Source: Cryptomeria japonica (taxonomy: Eukaryota; Streptophyta; Pinopsida; Cupressales; Cupressaceae). From it: a stretch of 60,000 nt of DNA. The notes under the pieces were generated by a model. That model was not told where the DNA came from. It worked only from the letters and a program-made list of their open reading frames with translations, and did not search any database. Where the stretch lies: the NCBI RefSeq assembly GCF_030272615.1, contig NC_081411.1, forward strand, positions 153,131,971 through 153,191,970, in the 5' to 3' direction. Below are positions 43,561-54,838 of this stretch, in pieces; within the stretch, counting starts at the first letter, position 1; each line of letters begins with the position of its first letter. Made by a program: the position numbers and the translations under genes.

Positions 43561-44100
43561 GGGAACTTGATACATTGATGGTAGGTAGATGGAACAGCTT
43601 GCATGGCATGTATCCAAGGTCTTCCTAACAATAGATTGTATGGTAGAGGAAGGTCCAGAACCTGACAAATGATGTGCTTTACCATGGGGTCCACTTGGAT
43701 TGGTAGCACCACATCTCCTTTGGATGAACACTCCGCATCGTCATAGGCTTTGATTGTGATCTTCTTATGAGGATCCACTGATTCTATTTGATATCCCAAT
43801 GTTGTGACCAACTGTAGTGTACATTCAGGCCTGCTCCATTATCGATCAAGACTCGCTTGATCCTATGCTGGTTGATAAAGCCTTCAATATGTAGTGAAAC
43901 ATTATGAGGTTGTTGGAAGGAAGAGTTGTCACTTTCAGAAAAAGTGAGACAAGGTGATGACTTTAAACTTCCCACCATGGCTTGAAATTGGTTTGTATTT
44001 AGATTTGTTGGGACTGACGCCTCTTGGAAGGCTTGATCCAAGATAGTTTTAGAGCAATAGCTCTAAAATGGATATAAGCGCAGGGGTTTTGTCTAATTGT
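43561..44100 (-). pseudogene. pol: TAT-1 aspartic protease
   Basis: RIKRVLIDNGAGLNV carries the active-site triad as D-N-G rather than D-S/T-G. The second half gives ITIKAYDDAECSSKGDVVLP, then a YNLLLGRPWIHAMQAVPST stretch and HQCIKFPYNG. One frameshift near 43790 separates the halves. Confidence 0.85.
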
Positions 44101-44300
44101 TCCACAAGATTGTACTGCTTTGGGATGGAGGTGGTGCCTTGTGGAGCTGCCTTTATGGTGACCTTTCCACGACATGTAACAACATTGCAATTTGAGTTGG
44201 GATTTTTGAAGGTTATAGTTGCAACTTGTTCACTGGCATCATACAAATGATTTACAGTGTAATTATACGCAGCCTGTGTATAATCAGTGGTATCAGTGCC

Positions 44301-45879
44301 TCACCTGGAAGTGGAAGGACCCCTTTGATCTTGTGATGGAAGTGGATTTTTGAACATCAGATGATCATTATTGGTTGTTTTTGGGTCATGTCCTTCTACT
44401 TCAATTTCTCCTCGGTCAATAAGATCTTGAATGAGATCTTTCAATCGGTGACAATTACTTGTCTTGTGTCCTCTTCCTTGGTGGAAATCACAGTGTTCAG
44501 TATCTCTCCACCATGCAGGTTTGACCTGAGGCTCATAGTTTGATAGCTTAGGTAGAGTGACCAAATTTTGAGAAATGAGTTGTCGTAATACTGTTTCAAT
44601 GGGTTCCCCTAAGGGAGTGTATGTTCGTTTTTGTTTTTGCTGACGAGGTCTAGGTTCATCATGAGATGTGATGCGACCTTGATTGGAAGGAACATTTGTG
44701 TTATTCTGAGGTGGAGGATTTTGTCCTGCAAACTGAACCACAGGTTGTGCATTTTGGATAGTCCGGGCATCCACAACCCCATCATTGATGATATTCTTGT
44801 TTTTATTCCAGAAGCTTGGTTTATCACTATTAAAGCGTGGGCGAGGACCATCCTTTGGTTCATTATATATTTTGATGAGTCCTTTCTTGATAAGTGCCCT
44901 TTCACATTTCAAACCCTTGGTGATCATATCATTAAAAGAGTTCGTGTCTTTGACATCCAGGTGAAATTCCATTTCGTCATTTAAGTTGGAAATGAATATT
45001 TCCACTAGTTCTCGTTCAAGTAACTGAAGAGAACGTCTGCTAGACATTTGGTGCTATCGTTGCAGGAATACTAAGAATAGTTCACCTGATTTTTGTTTGG
45101 TGTTGCACAGATCGGCCATGGTGATGTCACGTTCAATGTTATGAGAGTAATGAGATAGGAACTTCTAGATGAGTTCCTCAATTGTTCTAATGCCACCTGA
45201 TAGTCGAGAAAACCATGATGTGGTTGTTCCTCCCAAGCTTTGGGGAAAAAGGCACATTAGGTAGGTATCTTCACATGCCACTTCAAGACAAGTGGAATGA
45301 AATTCTCTGACATGATCGCGGGGATCTCCCTTTCCTCTATATTTTTCAAATTTGGGTGTTTCAAATCCTTGGGGAAAGGGTGGCATATAAAGATTCCTAT
45401 CAAAAGGATAGGGATAGATGTCATTGAGTGAGAATTGGTTGGTCTTGACACCACTATGAAGTTGTTGGGCAAGATTCTCAACTTGTTGCCGCAACATCTC
45501 CATTTCAGTTGGAGGAGGAGGTGGTGGGTTACCTTGAGGAATGTTATATCTGATGGGATCTCTACCTCTTTCCTCTTCATGGCGACTTTGTCTTTCTAAG
45601 GCTTGTCTTAATTGGGCAAGATCAAAGTCATAGGGGAGTTTTACTCCTTCTTGAGTGAGTTTAAGAATGAGCATCCGCATTGCTCCTGAGTATTTCGTCA
45701 AATAGTATGTTAAAGAGAGGGTTATGCTGAGCCCTTTCTATTGTTGCGGGAGTAGGAGTACATGGGTTTTCGTCATTCTCATTTCCCCCAAGTGCCTCTT
45801 CAAACTCATTGAGATTTTCCTCTTCTTCTTCTTCCATTTCTATTTCTCGTTGCCTTGACCGTGATCGGGTTTGAGCCAT
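44301..45879 (-). pseudogene. gag: TAT-1 gag
   Basis: The start MAQTRSRSRQREIEMEEEEE was chosen for homology to plant gypsy gags; the upstream in-frame codons look like leader. Next come a proline-rich region, KYRGKGDPRDHVREFHSTCL and LMCLFPQSLGGTTTSWFSRL (retrotransposon gag domain), a stop near 45165, LLERELVEIFISNLNDEMEF, then CDFHQGRGHKTSNC, the Tat-type CxxHxGxxHxTxxC knuckle, and LKDLIQDLIDRGEIEV. Stops and shifts occur near 45695, 45165 and 45045. Confidence 0.88.
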
Positions 45880-46248
45880 TTTGCTTACAAGCTTTTGTTG
45901 AAGGTGAGTGAAGATGATGATGAGTTTTTGATGAAATGAGAGATTGATGGTTGGTGATTTGTGTTGCATGTGGATCTCTAGCACTTTTTAAGGTAGATGT
46001 AACCGAAATTCCTTCTTTGAATTGCTTGTTTGTTTTGATAAGGTTGGATGTGATAAAGTGTAGAGAAATCTGAGATATGTTACAGATTTAACTACCTAGT
46101 AATGAGAGGATTCACTCATGAACTAGTTTTAACCTGTATAGATGTGTCTCTTAGGATGAGCTTATCCTAGATGTAGAAACAATCTAAAAAGTGATGTGAG
46201 GTGTTTGATTCAAGCAATATCTAAAAGAGAACTTGGGACAGGAACCTC

Positions 46249-47004
46249 TTAATGTTTTGAGAGTTGGAATGGATTGATGATGAAGTGATGATGGATGAAA
46301 TGGATGAAAAATGTTTTCAACTTCAATAAAAACTGTGTTACAAATGGGACAAACTCTACCTCTTCCCTTTCGGGTGTTGGTGATATTTCTCGAGCTGTGT
46401 TGTAGGTGATATAGACGTTTGGGAAAAAGTTGGGATTAATCTTACCTCCTTGGTTTTTGTGATAACTCAGAGCTCTATATTGCATAAAAACTCTGTGGTT
46501 CAATGATTCTGAATCGAATTCATTTGTTTTGCCTTGAAGGTAGAGATGCATGTGATGCAAAAAAACTCTATGGGAGAGAAAGATTTGTCTATTTATATAG
46601 AAGAATTTCCTTCTTTTGATCAAATCCTTTGAGCTTAATGGTCTTCTTTTCAAGTTGATATTTTGATGACACTTCTTCTTTCGCAAGATGTGAAGAATGG
46701 TCATAAAGTTTTGATACTTTGTTGTTTGCACTTTGTTTTTGATGTTTTTGGTTGTTTTGAGAAATGTTTGGTTGGATGAATACTTTGTTTTTGGAAGTGA
46801 TCTTCTTTTGATGTTTCTTTGACAAGAAAACAAAGCAAGCACACAAACACAAGAATGTAGCCTCAAAGGCACAAATGAGTATGGGTCTAGATCAACCCAA
46901 TCTTTGGACTTATATATGACCCTTCCTTTAGATATATTGTAAGGTGTATTTCCAAAGCCTGAAGTCGGCTCAATTTGCACTTGGTCTTTGACTAAAATGA
47001 ACAC
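46249..47004 (-). CDS. uninterrupted ORF in TAT-1 leader, doubtful
   Basis: 251 codons without a stop, starting MFILVKDQVQIEPTSGFGNT and ending in a His/Phe/Ile-rich tail. It is basic and rich in K, N, H, F and I, with no domain I recognise. Ogre-type relatives carry an ORF upstream of gag, so the position is suggestive. However, the composition looks like translated AT-rich leader and may be chance. Confidence 0.25.
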   Translation of the reverse strand: MFILVKDQVQIEPTSGFGNTPYNISKGRVIYKSKDWVDLDPYSFVPLRLHSCVCVLALFSCQRNIKRRSLPKTKYSSNQTFLKTTKNIKNKVQTTKYQNFMTILHILRKKKCHQNINLKRRPLSSKDLIKRRKFFYINRQIFLSHRVFLHHMHLYLQGKTNEFDSESLNHRVFMQYRALSYHKNQGGKINPNFFPNVYITYNTAREISPTPEREEVEFVPFVTQFLLKLKTFFIHFIHHHFIINPFQLSKH

Positions 47005-48624
47005 ACTTCAAACACTTTTTATCCCTAAGGTCAAATGGCCAGTTGTGATAAATTTAGCCCACATCTTGATATTTCTTTGACTTTGGTACTACATACCTTA
47101 TGAATCCTGCCTTGGCAGGTAAGGATGCGATATACTAAGTCTTGCATGAGTATAACAAATAGATGATCCCTATGCTGGGGGAGTCACCACTTTTATCAAG
47201 CCACAAGTGACTTTTCAAAAAGCTATGTTTCTACTCAAAGAAATATGTATGGTGAGTATCTTGGGAGCAAAACCATCTATGCCCTTGCACTAAATTATAT
47301 CGCAAATATCCTCAATCAATAGAACGGGTGGGCTACTACTAAAAGGTGTTTAGCTATGTTCGATATTTTTGGACATAAATTCATTCTGCAGTGACTCACT
47401 TAAGAGCCTTGTAACTGGTGGTGGGACCCATTTGTCCTTTCAGCTAGTTACACTATAGGAACAGCTCTACCCAAGGCTATAGCTTTCGCTCTCACCTGAT
47501 TTCTATAGCAGCTCAAAGGATTTACAGCTCGAGGTCATTCCCAAGAGTATTGATCCCTTGGCAGGCCTCTCTTAAAAAGATAAAATTTGAGTGTTACTTA
47601 ACACTTTTTTCTTGCACCTAGGACCACGAAAGCCAAGGGAGAGGATAGTGTGTGTTAGAGCTAGGACCACTCGATTGACTTTTTGCACAAGCGTGCCAAA
47701 CACGAAAAACACTTATTCTTTTTAATCCACCATTGTAATGTGATCTAACTATTTTGGAGATGTTGCTCCAACAATCATGATGTTCTTTTTAACTTCAAAG
47801 GCAATATGTTGTAATCTAGAAATGGGAAGTCCTGGTCAACTTAACAAAAAGCACGTTTTGCTTGAAGTAATTCATTTTTGCAAAATTGAGACAAGTTGAT
47901 TGTGAATTTTATTTGCACCAAAATTTTAAAGTGTGGATTGTAAATTTTATGTCTGAATTGATGCAAGGAAATCAAATTTGTGTTGTTGATTTTAAGCACC
48001 AAAAGAAAATGAGTCCTAACTTGCAATGAAAGCAAATTTGAAGTTGTTGTTCTTTTTACCTTGCAATAAAGAAAGATGAATTTTCTTTTCAGCACCAAAA
48101 ACAAGTTTGAGGTTCATTTTATGCACTCCAAAATAAAATGTGAGGTTTATTTTAACTTGTACAAGAAGGGGCAATGGATTCTGTTTAACCAACTTTTGTT
48201 GAAAGAAAGTAAAAACAAAGAAACTTAAAGCCTCTAAACTAACTCCTTCCCCTGCACAAAACAGATTAGAACCTACACACAATCAGTGATCAAATGTTAG
48301 TGTGGGCTTACACAAGCCTAAATTTTGATTTTGGTTACAAATTTTACAAATCCTGATCCTGAAATGCCCTAAAATTTGACTAAGTCTGAAATTTGGAGGA
48401 TCTTCCAAAAACTAGATTTTGCATTGCAACTCCTAGAGGTCTGAAACCCCTCTCAAACATCCTGACAATATATATGGAATATAACTTAAAGTATAAGAAA
48501 GAGAAAAGAGAAAAGGAAATGTCACTTATACTTAAATGTTATATTCCATATATATTTTGCCTCCCACAAGCCTAAGAAAAATAATTTTATCAATTACAAG
48601 GCCTTTTTTTACAACGTTCTATCA

Positions 48625-48875
48625 CAATAGCGCTAGTCTGTGTGAAGCGCTACTTTAACACAAACGCACTAAAATATTACAAAAGCGCTAAAAGAAAAGA
48701 TTTTTACAACAATACAAAAGCACTAATATAAATACAAAAGCGCTAATTAATGAACAAAAGCGCCAAAATATTGGCAAAAGTGCTAATTCTTTGACAATAA
48801 CGCTATTGTAAGAACAAAAACACTAAACGACAAAAAGCAATAGTGCTAAAACGCGACAAAAACGCCAAAGCGCGA
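48625..48875 (-). repeat. AGCGCT motif array, right
   Basis: About a dozen copies of AGCGCTTTTGT or variants on the minus strand, such as AAAGCGCTAA, AAAGTGCTAA and TAACGCTATTG on the + strand, about 20 bp apart. It lies just inside the 5' LTR, so it falls in the 5' leader of the sense transcript. Confidence 0.8.
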
Positions 48876-48943
48876 CCTATGTGTCAAGTTCAACATTCAA
48901 ACATGTTAGTTGGGTTAAAAAAAGTTGTTTTTAGGTGCTTGGA

Positions 48944-48961
48944 TTCACGTCGACTTCACCA
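48944..48961 (-). other. probable TAT-1 primer-binding site
   Basis: The minus strand reads TGGTGAAGTCGACGTGAA two bases after the 5' LTR. The + strand ends in CACCA, as a tRNA 3' end would. I could not identify the tRNA from memory. Confidence 0.55.
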
Positions 48962-48963
48962 AA

Positions 48964-50349
48964 TGATGCCCTGCAAAATGGACAAGGTTAGTCTAAGATA
49001 AACAACACAAGACACACAAGAAAATTGTTAGTGTTATTCAATCAAAAACTAATCTAAATAGATATATCAAGAGAGACACTAAAATCATGCTAATATATTT
49101 AACTAATGAAATAAAGATAATGAGGCATCTCCAAATGCCTCTTAGCATGCTCTTAATTCCTTCTCCCTTGTTCCTCTCCTCTCCAAGTTCCAAAATAGTG
49201 TAGCTCTCAGCAGCTTTTTGCACTATGGATGCTTATGGAGGATTGAGATTGAAATATTGCTCTAAATGTTAATAAAGAAGCTAATATTAAGCTATTGATG
49301 CTAAAATGATTTATTTTAACCAAAATGACAATACATGAGTTTGCTATGCTAAATGCTCTCTAAAATGCCTATAGGTTAAATGCATACAAGTTTTCAGGAT
49401 CTGGATTATGAAGAAATGGGCTCTATTTATAGGAAAAATGGAGCAATGGACGGTTGAGATTGAGTAATCTCAACAAGGGTCAGGATTGAATGATTTCAAA
49501 TCCATGTGAGGGCTTTCAACCCAATCCCAAGATGACAAGTGTCAATGTGAGATAGGTTGAGAGGGGAGAGAATAAGCATTAAATGCTTGATATGACCTTG
49601 GGATTTAAAGTCAAGGTTAGTTGAATGAATAAACTCTTTATTCAAAGAATAAAGCTTTTATCCAATGGATAAACTCTTGTGCAAATGTGAAATGGATGAA
49701 TATGGTCAAAACAATAAATGTTTGGGGAGGCAAGTTTGAAATAACCATAAATGGTTATGTAAGAGCCATAAATGGTCATGTAAGAGCCATTAGTGGTCTT
49801 GGAAGAATTTGGGAGTTAATTTGTTGAACACACAAAGCATTAAATGCTTTTCAAAGACTTTGGAGTCTTTGAGAAGTGACTCCATTTTGCTTAGGAATGT
49901 GACAATAATTAGGGGATGGATTAGGCTAATTAGGAAGGGGTTAAAAGAATCTAGAAGGGGATTAGATTTTGCAAGTGGATTTGGTGGGTGAGGGAAAATA
50001 GGGTTTTATTAAAATAAAAATTCATTTATTTCAATAAATGTGTGGAAGTTGCATTTGTAGGAAAATGCAAGTGGGGGGGGGATAATGATTTAAATAAATG
50101 TTTTTATTTAATTTATTTAAAGGAGGAAAAGAGGATTTAATTAAATTAATAGATTTTATTTATTTAATTGATTGGAATTTGATTTAATGAATTAATTAAA
50201 ATAAATTGAATAATTTATTTAATTAATAGAAGAATGTTTGGAGATGAATTAATTAAATATTTATTTAATTAACTGATGGCTAGTGGATTTTTAATCAAAT
50301 AAATAGCAAATATTTATTTAATTAAGCTGGACAGATTTGTGTGACTACA
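48964..50349 (-). repeat. TAT-1 5' LTR
   Basis: This LTR is 1386 bp long and nearly identical to 31483-32842, with one extra stretch of about 25 bp near 49123-49147 that contains a GAGGC/GCCTC pair. The TATA box is the complement of CTATTTATAGG (49423-49433). Confidence 0.93.
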
Positions 50350-51279
50350 ACATGTATATATGTATATATGAATATATATGTATATATATACATATACATA
50401 CATATATACATATTCATATACATATACATATATATATATACATATACATATACATACATATATATATTCATATACATATACATATATATATATACATATA
50501 GATATATATATTTGTATATATATGTATGTATATATTTATATATATGTGCATATGTATGCATATATATGTATATGTATATGTATACAAATATACATACATA
50601 TATACAAATATATATACATATACATACATACATACATATGTGTGTGTGTGGCATTTGAAGAAGAGTAGTGTGTGTGTGGTATGAGGTGATCAGTGAAAAA
50701 TGCTATATGAGCTAAGTAGTGTATAGAAGAGTTTGAGTCCAGACAATGTTGCAATAATCCTTTATCGGATCTATTGCAAGTAGTTGGTTCAAAAGAGTGT
50801 AGTCACAGTGGTGCAATAATCCTTTATCGGATCTACTGCAAACAATTGTCGATAGTTTGGAGAGATCCTTTACCGAATCGAATCTAAGTTATTGTGAGTT
50901 GATATCTGAGCTTATCTTGGAACTAACCTCATCCATTAGGAGATGCATTTTTTCTAAGTTCATTTATTTCTTTTTACAGTGAGCATTTCGATAGTGTGTC
51001 GCTTTGTAATCTGGTAGTGAGTCATTCAATAGTGAGCCACCCATTTTATAAACACCATATAACTAGCTATATTATCTTGAGATTTAACCCTCTCCATGGT
51101 TTTTCCCATGTGGGTATTCCACATATAAAATTTGGTGTTCAATTTGTGGTTGTGTTACTTGTTTATTTTGTATTTATTGTTTCATGTTGATGAGATTAAT
51201 ATAACAGTAAAAGTTTTATAAGTATGGCAATACTGATTCATCCCCCACTCGGTATTTTGGTCCATTCAACCATTCAACA
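50350..51279 (+). repeat. B0 LTR, right part
   Basis: The first 300 bp (50355-50650) are the other half of the TA/CA microsatellite. From 50640 it aligns with the last part of the LARD-B LTR: GTAGTGAGTC-like words, an AACTAGCTATATTATCTTGAG stretch, a CATGGTTTTTCCCATGTG block, the GATTCATCCCCCACTCGG box and CATTCAACA. TSD TATAG follows at 51280-51284. Confidence 0.8.
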
Positions 51280-51284
51280 TATAG

Positions 51285-54206
51285 TTTTTTGGGACTTCAA
51301 CAATTTTATCTAATTTTGAAGACCCAGGCTTGAAATTTTGTAGATTGTATTCAGAATCTCCTTTTAGAGTAGGCCTTTGTAGCTCATTTGGTGAGCTCAT
51401 ATTTTTGCATCAGAGAAATGTCATGCAAAATCCTCTTGGAGAATTGTTATACACCTTATAGAGATTCCATATACCTGTTTGCAGCTTCCTTAGATTAGGT
51501 TTGATGCATTTGTGAACTCTCCTTTGGAGGTCCTGAAGTTAGGTTGTTGATTTGGAGTTTTTGCACTTTTTTGAGTAGCCTTGTTTGAGGCGTTATAAGT
51601 TTGTTCCAATTGATTATCATGAAAAAAAGAGAGCTTTCCATGATTCCTTGCAATTGTTTTGAATCCCCATGCCAAGCAGCTCAGCCTCATGAATTAGTTT
51701 GCAAAAAGTTTAGTTTTGCAAACTAGACTGTGTCGAACAGCAGTTAAGAGCCCACTTTGAAAATTTGTATTTCTAATCCAATTGACCTTCATTTCAAAGT
51801 GGTTGTCCCCCTGTGATTCTCTATAATATTATCTACTAGATTCCCAATTTGTAGCCCCCTAGCTTGTCATTCAATCAATTTTTTAAGCCCTTTCCAAACG
51901 CACTTTTGCAGAGTTTCATGAGCAGCATGTTCAGATTTTTTAGGGAAGCCAACTTTGAGGGTTAATAATTTTCATATGTTACCTAATCAGGTCAAACCCT
52001 CTTGCATGCATGTTCAGGGTATATTGATGTACTAGTGTGCCAAGTAGCGGCTCTTGAGGTGGTGATTGGATGTTTTTTCAAATCAGGGTTTGAATGCTAC
52101 TCAGGTTGGTTCAGCAGATTCGGTTTCAAATGAGCTTGAGTAGGCAACTTTGGCAGTTGATAACTTTTTCCTTGGATGTTGTAATGATGATCCATCAGAT
52201 GCCCTAGATTCTATGAATAACAATCTCTTAATATGCCATCTTACGAGGTCTGATGATGTGTTTTGGTTAGCTTTCAAAGCCTATTTTGGAGGCTACTCAG
52301 GTGTTCAGAAAAAGTTCAAAGTTGCAAAATCTCAAATTTAATGACTATTCAGTCGATTCCTCAGGTTCATAGCACCTTCAGTTAGTGTTTTAAAAACAAA
52401 AACAAATTAATTGGGCCAACCCGGGCCTAACTAATGACAACACCTAGTTAGGTCAGATGAATCCACCAAAGCAAATAAATATTATTTAAATTACTTTGAT
52501 TTAAATAGTATCATATATGAGTATATTAAAAGGGAGTCAAATGATTTTATTTTGGAAAAGAAAAATGGGAATATATTAAATCATTTCTTAATGATTTAAT
52601 CAGTAATGTGTTGAAATCAAAAGATATGGGAGCAATTGAAATAGATTGATTTTTAAATCATTTCAATAATGATTTAAGTTTTCAATGGTACCCATTTGTA
52701 ATTTGTTGTGGGCCCATACCATGAAAGTATTTGCAAGTTGACTAAAGGGATAAAAAATTTAATTTTTGCTCAAAATTGATAGTTTTCCATGCGTGAAGGT
52801 TGAGGGAATAAAGTCCCTTGTGGGACAACAGGGGAGGAATTCCCTCCTTAACCCCGCACTTTATCTAAAGGCACCACTTGAAGGCTGTGGGCTGGTGGGA
52901 GGTTGAATGCCTCACCCTGCCACCCCGCATGAGTGTTTGAGTGTGTAGGGAGATGTGATGGGGAAGAAGTTTAAGAGGGGAAGGGGCATGGAGGAGCTCC
53001 CCCACCACCCTGTGAGGTGAGAGGGGAAGAAAAAATGAGGTTGGAGGGCCAATATGAGTTAGGCTATTATAAGAGAATAATGTAAGGATGAAAGGGGGAA
53101 AACCCTAATTTATTGATGAAGGGAGTGTTTCTGACCTCATGGGCTTTACAGAGGTGGTCTTGTATTTTTCTCTCCGTGCATTAGCGATAAGGAATCCCTC
53201 GAAGGGGAGAATCAAAAGCTATTAAGGGATTCCATGATGAATAGATAGTGCAATATGGATCAGTGGAGTTTCTTCTCCCCATAACTCCCGAATAAAATGA
53301 CAAAATGTGGAAAGGAATATCATATGAGGATGTTATGTCTGATATTTGTAAAATAAGGAAGAAATTCTCATGCATGGCTAAGATGCAATCAAAGAAGTAA
53401 CACTTAGGGTATTGAAGGTAAACTTGATGGCAACTGCATGTTATCCTCAATGATAAGGAGAATGTGTAGACATTAAGGGCGTTGGGTGGGATGGAAATTA
53501 TACCATTGAGAAGGGGGGTGTTTTTCATTGAAAATGGAATCAACATTTTGTTTTGCAACCCAAAGTAATTTGTTCTTTCCCTAGGCACTGTATACACTTT
53601 GCACGAAGTGAAATTTCTAGATCTTCGCAGCGAGTTTGTGATATGTGGCCCATCATAATATAATACATGTTTGATATCTTTGAAATATGGAGTGCATTGC
53701 CAAGAAATATGGGTATCATTTTTGTCACTCCTACAGATTTAAATGGATACTCATCAGGGTATGTTAAAGATGTCGATAAGGGGAGATCTAATGCAAATTC
53801 AACAAGTGAAGTGGAGATTCATGTGATTATCAACATATTTTCTTTTCATTGATTAGGAACATTATGCCTAGGACTAAAAATCAGTCTGATAAGTTCTTGG
53901 TCTAAGAATCTCAGGGCCATCAAGGCATACTGTCTTCTAGATATGCCCTGAATACCATAGTATTAAAGTGTTTCTTTTTAACCCAAGGAGGAGAAGCATT
54001 AATGTGTTGAATTAAAAATAGGTGTAGTTTACCTATATATTCAGTTGATTGCAAATAGAATTAGCGGTAAAAGGGATTAAAGATGCCACATTGACCAAGG
54101 AGAAAAATATTATTGCACAGGAGGACATAAAAAATAGAATTAGAGTGGTAGATCGATTTTGCTCAGTGGGATATTTTCTTTGAAGATGGAGAAGTTATTG
54201 TGAAAT
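51285..54206. other. unassigned region, decayed repeat likely
   Basis: No gene, LTR pair or pol motif recognised. 51285-52380 is unremarkable AT-rich DNA. 52826-53050 is a purine-rich, GC-richer stretch followed by CTATTATAAGAG (about 53063-53074), which looks like a promoter. The sequence after it (53100-54150) gives only short broken reading frames on both strands. The longest (minus, 53181-53597) lacks protein-like features. Confidence 0.5.
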
Positions 54207-54776
54207 TTATAGAAGATACAAATGGTTGAAATTTACACTCAGGGGTGAAGTTGAATTTTGAAAAGAAAAAGTATTTTCTTTGCAAAGTGTCTCAGTAGGG
54301 TAAGGTGCGACAAAATAGGGTAAACCATAACCTAGTTGATTTGACAGGTTTTGTTGGATTCCAGTCATCCTTGTGATTTCATCATTCTTATCAGATACTA
54401 AGACTTCAAGTTGTTGTTTCTCTCTTTCTAGATGTCTTACTTTATCCTTGGCTGTCCTCAATGCATCAAGATTTTCAGTCATCTATGTGCTGAAATGTTC
54501 ATGTTCTCTTTTCATTGCTTTTAGTTGATCAACTAGTGCTTTGTTCTTTTCTTTCAATACTCCAATAATTTTTTTAGTCTCTTCAGATATATTGTTCTCA
54601 GATGATGTCTCAATTTGTTCCACTAACTCTTGAGAGTCCTGCAAATCATCAAATAATCTTCTTCTCACTTTCAGAGACTTTTGCATTTGTCTTTGCATGT
54701 CTGCAATCACTTGATTAGCATGATCCAACTCTTCTTGCAGATACACAATCCTCCAAGATTGTTTATAGCCTTCCAT
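54207..54776 (-). pseudogene. LARD-F ORF1, coiled-coil start
   Basis: It starts MEGYKQSWRIVYLQEELDHA, 49 bp after the PBS. It is coiled coil through QVIADMQRQMQKSLKVRRRL, KKIIGVLKEKNKALVDQLKA and, after one stop at 54483, a KVRHLEREKQQLEVLVSDKN stretch to about 54320, then unrelated sequence. It resembles LARD-E ORF1 (QEELN..N.FI..LQ...SS...RR.LL). No zinc knuckles are found below it, so the element is truncated. Confidence 0.65.
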
Positions 54777-54824
54777 TGATAAGATCTTTCTCTTTAGGCA
54801 ATTAAACCCTTTTCCAAGATTGAA

Positions 54825-54836
54825 GCTCTGATACCA
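54825..54836 (-). other. LARD-F primer-binding site
   Basis: The minus strand reads TGGTATCAGAGC, two bases after the LTR end CCTAACA. Confidence 0.88.
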
Positions 54837-54838
54837 AT

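Larger units (their letters stand above)
45880..48943 (-). other. TAT-1 5' leader
   Basis: About 3 kb between PBS and gag. It has no recognised domain. It contains one uninterrupted 251-codon minus-strand reading frame (46249-47004), listed separately, and the right AGCGCT array. The rest (47005-48600) is AT-rich with no coding signal. Confidence 0.7.
31483..50349 (-). mobile_element. TAT-1: Ty3/gypsy Tat-lineage element with antisense gene
   Basis: The element is 18,867 bp long with LTRs at 31483-32842 and 48964-50349 and a perfect TSD ACATG (31478-31482 and 50350-50354). Minus-strand order: 5' LTR, leader of about 3 kb, gag, protease, RT, RNase H, a second archaeal-type RNase H, integrase, then a 5.8-kb region before the 3' LTR with an antisense plant-mobile-domain gene. 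The dual RNase H and extra region downstream of integrase are marks of the Tat/Ogre group. By eye the two LTRs differ by only about 20 substitutions plus a 25-bp indel near 49123, yet gag, pol and the antisense gene all have stops. Confidence 0.93.
1872..51279 (+). mobile_element. solo LTR B0, split by nested insertions
   Basis: A single LTR in three pieces: 1872-2283, 31029-31482 and 50355-51279. It starts TGCTAGATTTGTGTG, which matches the start of the LARD-B 3' LTR. It ends in a terminal box (GATTCATCCCCCACTCGG) and CATTCAACA, like the other LTRs of this group. The 5-bp direct repeat TATAG lies at 1867-1871 and 51280-51284. No PBS follows the right end and no PPT precedes the left end, so it is a solo LTR. 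COP-A occupies the first gap and TAT-1 the second. The middle of the left piece is strongly diverged from the LARD-B LTR, so this is an older or separate subfamily. Confidence 0.75.

Noticed and set aside
53181-53597. 138-codon minus-strand ORF as a host gene
   Set aside because: There is no domain, the composition is irregular, and neighbouring frames are broken; the evidence is too weak.
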